From assembly GCA_963422565.1 (NCBI GenBank), contig OY730228.1, positions 1,178,001-1,242,000 of the forward strand: a DNA stretch of 64,000 nucleotides. Direction: 5' to 3'. This document shows, in pieces, positions 43,249 to 50,528 of the stretch. The notes beneath the pieces were generated by a model that saw only the letters and a program-made list of their open reading frames with translations, did not search any database and was not told the DNA's origin. This DNA comes from G963422565 sp963422565 (GTDB lineage: Bacteria; Pseudomonadota; Alphaproteobacteria; MPNO01). How positions within the stretch are numbered: the first letter of the stretch is position 1; each line of letters starts with the position of its first letter. Position numbers and translations under genes: made by a program.

Positions 43249-43323
43249 GCGGGTGTAGCTCAGGGGTAGAGCGCAACCTTGCCAAGGTTGAAGTCGTCGG
43301 TTCGAATCCGATCACCCGCTCCA
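43249..43323 (+). tRNA. tRNA-Gly (GCC)
   Basis: Cloverleaf read by eye: acceptor GCGGGTG pairs with CACCCGC, D-arm GCTC...GAGC, anticodon stem CAACC/GGTTG with loop TTGCCAA (anticodon GCC at 43281-43283), T-arm GTCGG-TTCGAAT-CCGAT (one G-T pair), discriminator T and an encoded CCA at 43321-43323. The phosphatase gene on the other strand ends inside the acceptor stem. Confidence 0.96.
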
Positions 43324-44109
43324 ACTCTCCGCATCGCGGGCCGCCCGGTCTCGCCGCGTCTGGATGAAGCGGCGTTGCGTCCCGTGCAGGGCGACGCCGG
43401 TCAAGACCCCGGTCATGACCGCGCCGGTGTCTATGCCGATCCTGTTGACCGCGACGACCGGCCGTTCCGCGATCGTATGGCCGTGCACGACGACCTTATC
43501 GAATCTCTCCATCGACCGCAGGAACGGCTCGCGTATCCATAGGAGATCGTCCGGGTCCTGGCGGTGTAGCGGCACGCCGGGGCGGATGCCGGCATGGACG
43601 AAGAAATAGTCCCCTTCCTCGTGGGTGAGCGGAAGACTCTCCAGGAACCCGATATGGGCACGCGGAAGCCGGTCACGCATCTGCCGGCGCAGCGGTTCCA
43701 GCCAGTCTCCGGCGCCGATACGCGGCATATCGATTCCGTAGGCCTGCAGCGTCGCCGCACCGCCGAAACCCAGCCAGTCATATCCGGCGGAACCACCTTC
43801 GAGGAAGCGGAGCATCGCGTCCTCGTGGTTTCCCTTGAGGCACACATACCGCAAGCCATCCTCGCCCTGCGCGAGGAGGCGGTCGATGACGCCGCGCGAG
43901 TCGGGTCCGCGGTCGACATAGTCGCCGAGGAAGACCACCGTCTTTCGCCGCGCCCTGCGGTTCGCCGCATCGGCCCGGATCCTGTCGAGCAGCCGGTCGA
44001 GCAGGTCCGGCCGGCCGTGAATGTCGCCGACGGCGTAGACGACATTGTCCTCTCCGACGCTCGGCCGAGGCCGGCGCGGGCCGCTGCGCGGGAGGACACG
44101 CATGGGCAT
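43312..44109 (-). CDS. Metallophosphoesterase (PPP-type serine/threonine phosphatase-like)
   Basis: 265 aa from ATG 44109. Dinuclear metal motifs in order: VYAVGDIHGRPDLLDRLL (GDxHG), VFLGDYVDRGPDSRGVID (GDxxDRG), CLKGNHEDAM (GNHE), FVHAGIRPGV and VVHGHTIAERPVV (GHT). This is the pattern of bacterial PPP phosphatases and Ap4A-type hydrolases. The 3' end overlaps tRNA-Gly by 12 bases on the opposite strand. Substrate unknown. Confidence 0.9.
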   Translation of the reverse strand: MPMRVLPRSGPRRPRPSVGEDNVVYAVGDIHGRPDLLDRLLDRIRADAANRRARRKTVVFLGDYVDRGPDSRGVIDRLLAQGEDGLRYVCLKGNHEDAMLRFLEGGSAGYDWLGFGGAATLQAYGIDMPRIGAGDWLEPLRRQMRDRLPRAHIGFLESLPLTHEEGDYFFVHAGIRPGVPLHRQDPDDLLWIREPFLRSMERFDKVVVHGHTIAERPVVAVNRIGIDTGAVMTGVLTGVALHGTQRRFIQTRRDRAARDAESWSG

Positions 44110-44327
44110 AGGCGTCAACTCGTTTGGTATGCCCGGATGAAGCGATCGGCGGCATGCACGGGTCGGCCCCCGTCGCGCAGCCGCGACGGCGCCCGGTTCC
44201 GGTTCGGCTTGCGGCGTTCGAGGCATTCGACATAGACCGCGATATGGGGCGGTTCGGGCATGACCGGCCGATGCTCGCATGCCGGGCGCCGGCGATCCAG
44301 GCTGCGCTCGCCGCGCGGCGCGGCCGG

Positions 44328-45338
44328 TCAGCGGCGCATGGTCAGGCCATGGCCCTTGTTGACGAAGCGCAGATCATAGGCCGCGCGGTGGTCGAGCGCC
44401 TCGGGATAGACCCCGTCCGCGGCCATGACCTCGAAGAACGAATCGAGGCGTTCCCAGGTCATCGCGCCGATCCCGCGCGCGAGGGCGTCGCCCGAATCGA
44501 CGATCCCATGCGCCTTCATCGCGGCGATGCCGTAGGCGATCAGCTCCTCCGTCATCTCGGGGTTGTCGGCGCGGATAAGCCGGTTGGCGGGGCGCGGGTC
44601 GCCGTAGAGATAGCTGTACCAACCCTCGATCGAAGCGTCGATGAACGCCTGGACCACATCCGGCTTCCCGTCCGACAGCCTCCGCGGCACGGCGATCAGG
44701 GTCGAGTAGCTCGGCCAGCCGGTATCGGCGATGGGGAAAATCCTGGGATCGACCCCTTCGTGCCGCAGCATGAACGGCTCCGAGGTGATGTAGCCCTGGA
44801 CGATCGCGTCCTTGTCGGCCAGGAACGGCGCCATCTGGAAGGTATAAGGCCTGATCTGCGTGTCCGAAAAGCCGAATTTGAGCTTGAAATACCGCCACCA
44901 GGTCTCGCGGGTGTCCATCGAGATCAGAATCGGCGCTCCCTTCATGTCGGCAATGGAGGCGTGCGGGCTGCCGGGATGGGTCAGCAGCGCCTGCGGCTCC
45001 CTTTGGAAGAACGCGGCGACGGTGACCACGGGCACGCGGCGCAGATGCAGATTGACGCTCTGGGCGTTGTTGGACAGCATCGCCGCATCGAGCAGGCCGG
45101 CGGCGAGGAGATGGAGGATGTTGACCATCGGCCCGCCGGGGCGGATCTCGATGTCGAGTCCGTATCTCGCATAGCGGCCCTCGGCGAGGGCCTGATAGAA
45201 GCCGCCATGTTCGGCTTCGGCCTTCCAATTGGTGCCGAAGACAAGCCTCTCGCGCGCCTCCGAATCGAGCCGGGGCACGAGCAGCGAGGCGGTCAAGACT
45301 GCGCGGCACAGCGCCCGCCGCATTCCGGACGACGACAT
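44328..45338 (-). CDS. NMT1/THI5-like ABC transporter substrate-binding protein
   Basis: 336 aa from ATG 45338 with a signal-like start (MSSSGMRRALCRAVLTASLLVPRLDSEA). LVFGTNWKAEAEHGGFYQALAEGRYARYGLDIEIRPGGPMVNILHLLAAGLLDAAMLSNN matches the NMT1/THI5-like family (thiamine pyrimidine precursor, riboflavin precursor, nitrate or sulfonate receptors). The Trp in TNWKAEAEHGGFYQA is typical of the pyrimidine-precursor group. It follows a cytosine deaminase-like amidohydrolase by 43 bp; no permease or ATPase is nearby. Confidence 0.85.
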   Translation of the reverse strand: MSSSGMRRALCRAVLTASLLVPRLDSEARERLVFGTNWKAEAEHGGFYQALAEGRYARYGLDIEIRPGGPMVNILHLLAAGLLDAAMLSNNAQSVNLHLRRVPVVTVAAFFQREPQALLTHPGSPHASIADMKGAPILISMDTRETWWRYFKLKFGFSDTQIRPYTFQMAPFLADKDAIVQGYITSEPFMLRHEGVDPRIFPIADTGWPSYSTLIAVPRRLSDGKPDVVQAFIDASIEGWYSYLYGDPRPANRLIRADNPEMTEELIAYGIAAMKAHGIVDSGDALARGIGAMTWERLDSFFEVMAADGVYPEALDHRAAYDLRFVNKGHGLTMRR

Positions 45339-45381
45339 TCGCCTTTCTCCCGAACCACCGATGGAGAGACGCCCCGGCCGG

Positions 45382-46632
45382 CTAGCCGGCCGGGGCGCGG
45401 ACGAGGCTACGCCGGATCTCGCTGCGGGCGAGCGTCTTGCCGTCTCGAAAGACCCGGCGCGGCGGCTGTTGGAGACGGAGGACATGCTGGACCGTCGGCG
45501 CCGCGAGCAGGTTGAAATCCGCCTTGCGGCCGACCTCCAGCCCGTAATCCTCCAGCCGCAGCGCCTTTGCCGCGTTGACGGTCACGAAATCGAACACCGC
45601 CCGGATCTCGTCCGGATAGGTCATGTGGCAGGCATGGCAGACATGCGCGGCGACCTCCTGCTGGTCGTTGCGCCCAAACGGGTAGTAGGGGTCGTTGACG
45701 TCGTCCTGGGACGAGAACACGTTCACGCCGACCCGCCAGAGATCCTTGGTACGCGTCACGCCGCGCCGCGGATTCGCCCGATCGTGGCGGCCCTGCGCCA
45801 CCAGGCTGATCTGCGGGTTCGACGAGATCGAGATCCCGGCCTCCCTGACCAGGTTCATCACCTTGTGGGCGTGGATCTCGTCATAGGCGGCGAGCGCGCC
45901 GCAATGGCTCGCCGACACCCGCCCCTGATAGCCCTCGCGCATGGTCTTCACCGCCAGATATTCGAGCGAGCGGCTGTTGGGGTTGTCGGTATCGTCGACC
46001 AGCATATGGATGTCCTTGTCGTACTTGGCCGCGAGCGCGAAGCAGAGGTCGATATGGCTGCGGGCGTCTTCGTCCAGATATTCGTGCCACGGCAGCCCGC
46101 CGACGACGTCCGCGCCCATCCGCAGCCCTTCCTCCATGAGCTCGAACGTGCCGGGATCGCGCACGATGGCTTCCTGCGGGAAATCAACGGCCTCGATTCC
46201 GACAATCCCCGCCCATCTCTCGCGCAGCGCGAGAATGCCTTCGAGCGGGCGCAGCCCACCGACGGAATCGACATCGGCGAAGACCCTGAACACGGTGGTT
46301 CCGGCGAAAATCCCTTCCTCGATCGCCCGGCTGGCGCGGGCGACGATATCGTCGACGGTGTAGCCGCGCTTGTGCTCCCAGGTGATCTGCAAACACTCCT
46401 GGAAGCTGTTGGTCTCGTTGGGACGCATGATGTCGCCGAGATTGCACTTGTCGAGATGGACATGGCCGTTGACGTAGGTCGGCGCGACGAGGTCGCCGGA
46501 GGCGTCGATCTCCTCACCGGCCTCGCCGTCGATCCGCCGCGCGATCTCGGCGATCCTGTCTCCGCGAACGCCGATGTCCCACCGCCCGTCCTCGTCGAGC
46601 CGTCTCGCATTGCGCAGGATCAGGTCCAACAT
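45382..46632 (-). CDS. Cytosine deaminase-like amidohydrolase
   Basis: 416 aa from ATG 46632. Features: PTYVNGHVHLDKCNLGD (HxH metal pair, HVHLDK as in cytosine deaminase), LPWHEYLDEDARSHIDLCFALAAKYDKDIHMLVDD (metal His region), RVSASHCGALAAY (His ligand) and NVFSSQDDVNDPYYPFG (Asp ligand). The closest known functions are cytosine deaminase and N-isopropylammelide/hydantoin-type hydrolases. With the NMT1-like receptor it forms a two-gene unit, which suggests uptake and deamination of a pyrimidine-like compound. Confidence 0.88.
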   Translation of the reverse strand: MLDLILRNARRLDEDGRWDIGVRGDRIAEIARRIDGEAGEEIDASGDLVAPTYVNGHVHLDKCNLGDIMRPNETNSFQECLQITWEHKRGYTVDDIVARASRAIEEGIFAGTTVFRVFADVDSVGGLRPLEGILALRERWAGIVGIEAVDFPQEAIVRDPGTFELMEEGLRMGADVVGGLPWHEYLDEDARSHIDLCFALAAKYDKDIHMLVDDTDNPNSRSLEYLAVKTMREGYQGRVSASHCGALAAYDEIHAHKVMNLVREAGISISSNPQISLVAQGRHDRANPRRGVTRTKDLWRVGVNVFSSQDDVNDPYYPFGRNDQQEVAAHVCHACHMTYPDEIRAVFDFVTVNAAKALRLEDYGLEVGRKADFNLLAAPTVQHVLRLQQPPRRVFRDGKTLARSEIRRSLVRAPAG

Positions 46633-46839
46633 GATCTCCGGGGTCCTTCGCTTCGGGCGGCGCGGGCGGCCCGCACTCTCGATCATCGCCCGCCGCCTGG
46701 CAAGGAGCCGGACGGGCGGGCCGCGCGGCGCACGGCCTTCCTTTCCCGCAGGAGGACGCGAAGATCGGCCGCGTGGACTGGAAAGGCTGGACGATCCCGG
46801 CATCGGCGGCCCCCGGCGCGATCGGCGCCGCGCCGTGCG

Positions 46840-47535
46840 CTATTCCGCCGCCTCGGATCCGGCGTCGATCAGGCTCGCGACGTAATGGCGGTTGCGCCGC
46901 AGATTGCCGAAGAATTCGTCCTCGAAATGCGCGACGACCGATCCCGTCACCAGCTCGTCGGACAGCAGCGCGTCCGACCAGGCATGGACCAGCGGAAAGC
47001 CGTCCAGGAGACCGGTCTTCAGGAACCGCTCGATGAGCTCGAAGCGTTGGAAGAACGGTGCATAAGCGGCATCGACGAGGCAGAGCCGACCCCCGTTGAA
47101 ATAGGGTCCGCCGTCACGTTCCCTCTCGATCGCCTCCTCGAGGCGCGCGACCCGCGCCGGCGCCCTGGCGAGGCCCTCGGCCGCCGCCTCCGCGGTCTTG
47201 GTGTAGTAGATGCCGGTCAGGGCGCGCGCGAAATCCGGCACGAAATCGGTCCACGCACGGTTGCGCGCCCGTTTGATCGGATCCTCCGGATGGAGACGCG
47301 GCGGGACCGTTTCGTCGAGGAATTCGGCGATCGCATTCGATTCGAACAGCGGCAGGTCGTCGACCAGCAGGACCGGCACCTTGCCGTGCGGAGAGATTTC
47401 GAGAAACCAGTCCGGCTTCTCGCGCAGGTCGATATAGGTCACCTCGAAATCGATATCCTTGGCGCGCAAGAGGATCACGGCGCGCTGGACCCAGGGTCAG
47501 GTGAAAGAGCTGATCAGATGGTATTTTCGGGTCAT
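46840..47535 (-). CDS. Glutathione S-transferase with in-frame TGA at the catalytic Cys codon; probable selenoprotein
   Basis: 231 codons from ATG 47535. Reading starts MTRKYHLISSFT, then TGA (47497-47499, codon 13), then PWVQRAVILLRAKDIDF and a full GST: HGKVPVLLVDDLPLFESNAIAEFLDE and a C-terminal helical domain with VDAAYAPFFQRFELIERF. The TGA sits exactly where Cys is expected in the family motif SFxCPWVQR. Support for expression: promoter TTGACC-17-TATCCT, ribosome site GAGGAA, no other break in 231 codons, and a hairpin of SECIS geometry right after the TGA. Selenoprotein GSTs have been reported from marine metagenomes, from memory. Alternatives are a recent TGC-to-TGA nonsense mutation or an internal start at 47478 that would lack the active-site strand. 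The sel genes are not in the window. Confidence 0.7.
47462..47496 (-). promoter_or_regulatory. SECIS-like hairpin directly downstream of the TGA
   Basis: On the minus strand, 11 nt after the TGA, GCGCGC, a 12-nt loop CGTGATCCTCTT and GCGCGC form a 6-bp all-GC stem; flanking CCTG and CAAGG can add a lower helix with a bulged A. The apical loop starts 17 nt after the TGA and has G in its second position. This fits the accepted bacterial SECIS rules (loop 16-37 nt downstream, stem 4 bp or more, G among the first two loop bases). Confidence 0.55.
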
Positions 47536-47862
47536 CGGTTCCTCGATGGTCGGCCCTCCCGGCAGAGTCGAGGATAGGACCGACCACCCGGCCGGTCAAA
47601 GCGGCAGTCCCTGCTTTTCCTCATCCCCGCCGCCCTCCCGAAATACGCGGTCATCGAGGAGGGATTCGAACCTGCAATCGAACGGCATAAAATGCAAAAG
47701 AAAGAGGATTCCGATTGTAAAATCATGCACTTATTCACGATCGACACACGCCGCCACGATATTGCGCACCCATTCCGCCGGATCGACCGGGCGAGCGATC
47801 GGGCGGACCGAAAGGCGATATCCGGCATCGGGCAGGGCCGCGCGCCGCCCCGGCTTGCAGCG
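47536..47862. other. 327-bp intergenic region with an AT-rich patch
   Basis: Holds the GST promoter and an AT-rich stretch at about 47688-47745. A tRNA T-loop-like string (GGTTCGAATCCC on the minus strand near 47660-47675) is present but does not fold into a tRNA. Confidence 0.4.
47571..47599 (-). promoter_or_regulatory. Sigma-70-like promoter of the TGA-containing GST
   Basis: Minus strand TTGACC (47599-47594), 17-bp spacer, TATCCT (47576-47571). Predicted start about 30 nt before the ATG at 47535, so the gene looks expressed rather than dead. Confidence 0.6.
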
Positions 47863-49170
47863 TCAAGCGACGCGGCGGATCTCCCGTTCCTCCTCTTCGT
47901 AGAAGAACCGGCGCTCGCCGAATGCCGGCTTCAGGGCGGCGAGCCAAGCGGCGTCGGGATCGTAGGCGGCGAAGAAGGGCCGACCGACCCAGTCGGGATT
48001 CCGCGCCTGGAGGAAGTTGAGCTGAATGACGCGTTCGCCGCAAATGTTTGCCACGCCGCAGACCTGCACCTTCCCCGGCGCGGCCGACATGACGGGGCCG
48101 CGGGCGGTACGGGCGAGACCGGAGACCTGCGCATAGGCGTCGCGAAATATCTCCGCCGCCTCGACCAGCGGGACCTCGAAATAGGTCTTGGGGCCGGTGT
48201 CGCGCTCGACGAACATGTAGTAGGGGAAGATTCCGCATGCGACCTCCTCCCGCCAGAGCTGCGCCCAGATTTCGGCCGAATCGTTGATGCGGCGCAGCAG
48301 CGGCGCCTGGGCGCGGATCTGCGCCCCGGTGGCTTGGACCCGGCGAATGGCATCGCGCACCGCCGGCGCGGCGAGTTCCTGCCAGTGGTTGAAATGACTC
48401 ATCAGCGCCAGATGCTTGCCGCTCGCCACGATGCGTTCGAACACACGCAGCAGCTCGTCGGAGTCCTTGTCGGTGAGAAAGCGGTATGGCCAGAAGCCGA
48501 GGACCTTGCTGCCGATGCGGATCGTCCGCAGATGGTCGAGCTCGGGGGCCAGCAGCGGCTCGATATAGTCGCCGAGCGCGCGGGCGTGCATCACCAGCGG
48601 GTCGCCCCCGGTCAGCAGGATGTCGGTCGCCTGCTTCTGGCCGCGCAGATAGCTCACGAAGGCCTTCGAGCCGCCCGTCGAGAATTTCAGATCCTGCATT
48701 CCGACGAATTGCGGCCAGCGGAAACAGAAGGTGCAATAGGAGAAGCAGGTCTGCCCCTTGGGCGGAAAAAGGAGGACCGTTTCGGCGTATTTATGCTGGA
48801 CGCCGGGGACCGGATCGTCGCCGATAACCGGTATGTTATGCGTGAGCTGCCCCGAGGGGTGTGGATTCATCTCAATGCGGATTTTCTCGATGATCCTTTC
48901 GAGTCGGGGTCCCTTTTCATTGCGGCGGAGCGCATCCGCGACCGCCGAGAACTGAGCATTCGAAAGCATCTCCCGGTCATAGAACGTCAAGCGGAACATC
49001 GGGTCGTCCGGGACCGCGTTCCAATCGATCAATTCGTCGACGACATAGTTGTTTGCCCGAAATGGAAGAACGTGCGCGACGACTTTCATCGCGAGTCGAT
49101 CTTCATTCGATAGTTTGTCGATCTGGGGAATCGTATCGAGATTCCCGAGATTATAGAACTTCATCCGCAT
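47863..49170 (-). CDS. KamA-family radical SAM protein (lysine 2,3-aminomutase-like)
   Basis: 435 aa from ATG 49170, chosen for the GGGAGAG site upstream; the frame continues 22 codons further. The cluster motif CxxxCxxC is C142, C146, C149 (KGQTCFSYCTFCFRW). ILLTGGDPLVMHARALGDYIEPLLAPELDHLRTIRIGSKVLGFWPYRFL follows the KAM/EpmB pattern. The C-terminal half (VACGIFPYYMFVERDTGPKTYFEVPLVEA) resembles the KAM PLP region but the usual PGGxGK Lys is not obvious, so activity as an aminomutase is uncertain. The GST gene lies 328 bp downstream on the same strand. Confidence 0.82.
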   Translation of the reverse strand: MRMKFYNLGNLDTIPQIDKLSNEDRLAMKVVAHVLPFRANNYVVDELIDWNAVPDDPMFRLTFYDREMLSNAQFSAVADALRRNEKGPRLERIIEKIRIEMNPHPSGQLTHNIPVIGDDPVPGVQHKYAETVLLFPPKGQTCFSYCTFCFRWPQFVGMQDLKFSTGGSKAFVSYLRGQKQATDILLTGGDPLVMHARALGDYIEPLLAPELDHLRTIRIGSKVLGFWPYRFLTDKDSDELLRVFERIVASGKHLALMSHFNHWQELAAPAVRDAIRRVQATGAQIRAQAPLLRRINDSAEIWAQLWREEVACGIFPYYMFVERDTGPKTYFEVPLVEAAEIFRDAYAQVSGLARTARGPVMSAAPGKVQVCGVANICGERVIQLNFLQARNPDWVGRPFFAAYDPDAAWLAALKPAFGERRFFYEEEEREIRRVA

Positions 49171-49341
49171 ATCGGGCTCTCCCTGCCGGCCGTCAATCCG
49201 CCCCAGGTGAAACAATTCTTGGTTTTCGCTTTGCAAGACCGATGGTAGACTGCCGGATCGCCGGGGTCAAACCGGACCCCGCCGGACCGGTGCTCGGCGC
49301 CGTCGTTCCGTCGAGAGAGCGTGGCGCGGAGGGTTTGAAAC

Positions 49342-50046
49342 ATGGCGGACGGCAGCGTTGCGGTGATCACCGGCGGCGGCCGGGGAATGGGAGAAGCCTG
49401 CGCTCGCGCGCTGGCGGCAAGGGGTTACGCGCTCGTTCTGATGTCGCCGGGCGGCTCGGCGGAGGCGCTCGCGGACGCCCTCGGCGGCGTCGCGGTCAAC
49501 GGCTCGGTCACCGAGGCGGGGGACCTCGCCCGGCTGGCGGACGCGGCGATGGCGGCCCACGGGCGGATCGACGCGGTCGTCAACAACAGCGGGTTTGCGC
49601 CGAAGGGGCCCCTGCTCGACATCCCCGACGCGGATTGGGTCGCGGGGATGGACATGGTGCTCCTAAACGTGATCCGGATGGCGCGGCTCGTCACCCCGAT
49701 CATGCAGGCTCAGGGCGGCGGATCCTTCGTCAACATCACCACCTATGCCGCCGTCGAGCCGAGCCCGGCATACCCGGTCTCAGCGACCTTCAGGGCGGCG
49801 GTCTCCGCCTACGCCAAGCTCTACGCCGATGCTCACGCGTCTGACGGGATCCGCATGAACAACATCCTCCCCGGCTTCATCGATACCCATGGGAGCGATG
49901 AGGCGGTCGCCCGGACGATCCCGGCGGGCCGCTTCGGCCTGCCGGAGGAGATCGGCGAGACCGCCGCATTTCTTCTGTCGGACGCGGCCGGCTACATCAC
50001 CGGGCAGAACATCCGTGTGGATGGCGGCCTGACCAGGTCTCTGTGA
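49342..50046 (+). CDS. Short-chain dehydrogenase/reductase
   Basis: 234 aa. N-terminal Rossmann motif VAVITGGGRGMGEACARALAARGY (TGxxxGxG), NNSG (residues near 83) and NITTYAAVEPSPAYPVSATFRAAVSAYAKLYA. The classical YxxxK pair is replaced around YPVSATFRAA: Tyr is present (PAYPVSATFRA) but the Lys position is Arg, an atypical active site. The end LPEEIGETAAFLLSDAAGYITGQNIRVDGGLTRSL is the standard SDR C-terminus. Divergent from the KamA-like gene; the deaminase gene follows by 29 bp. Substrate unknown. Confidence 0.9.
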   Translation: MADGSVAVITGGGRGMGEACARALAARGYALVLMSPGGSAEALADALGGVAVNGSVTEAGDLARLADAAMAAHGRIDAVVNNSGFAPKGPLLDIPDADWVAGMDMVLLNVIRMARLVTPIMQAQGGGSFVNITTYAAVEPSPAYPVSATFRAAVSAYAKLYADAHASDGIRMNNILPGFIDTHGSDEAVARTIPAGRFGLPEEIGETAAFLLSDAAGYITGQNIRVDGGLTRSL

Positions 50047-50075
50047 GACGGCGGGCCGGAGAAGGAGGGGGAGCG

Positions 50076-50528
50076 ATGAACGACGACGAGGCGATGCGGC
50101 GCGCCTTCGTCGCGGCCAGGCGGGCGGGCGCCAACGGGAACCCGCCTTTCGGATCGGTCCTGGTCGATTCGGCCGGCGCCGTGGTGCTCGAGGCCGAGAA
50201 TGATGTGGCGACCGGCAGCGACTGCACCGGCCATGCGGAGACCAACCTGGTTCGGCTCGCCTGCCGCGAATACGGTCTCGGCGGTCTCGACGGCTACACG
50301 CTAGTGACGAGCTGCGAGCCCTGCGCGATGTGCGCCGCTGCGGTCTACTGGTCGGGGATCGGCCGGCTGGTCTACGGCCTGTCCCACGGGCGCCTGGCGA
50401 ATGTGCGGCGGGGCGGGCCGCCGGCGCTCGTCCTCCCCTGCCGCGAGGTCCTCGCACGCGGCGAACGCCGGGTGGCGGTGACGGGGCCGCTGCTCGAAGA
50501 CGAGGCAGCGGCGCTGTTCGCCGGCTAG
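50076..50528 (+). CDS. Nucleoside/guanine deaminase (CMP/dCMP deaminase family)
   Basis: 150 aa from ATG 50076 with AAGGAGGGG before it. Zinc site: H53-A-E55 (TGHAETN) and PCxxC at 82-86 (C83, C86). NPPFGSVLVDSAGAVVLEAEN and AVYWSGIGRLVYGLSHGRLA resemble guanine deaminase and tadA-like nucleobase deaminases. Hydrolytic deamination of a purine or pyrimidine base is the likely activity. Its stop overlaps that of the converging UbiD-like gene by four bases. Confidence 0.88.
   Translation: MNDDEAMRRAFVAARRAGANGNPPFGSVLVDSAGAVVLEAENDVATGSDCTGHAETNLVRLACREYGLGGLDGYTLVTSCEPCAMCAAAVYWSGIGRLVYGLSHGRLANVRRGGPPALVLPCREVLARGERRVAVTGPLLEDEAAALFAG

Noticed and set aside
47640..47700. tRNA-like sequence (GGTTCGAATCCC with a T-loop) upstream of the TGA-containing GST, first suspected to be selC
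   Set aside because: The T-stem does not pair and no acceptor, D or anticodon arm could be folded around it.
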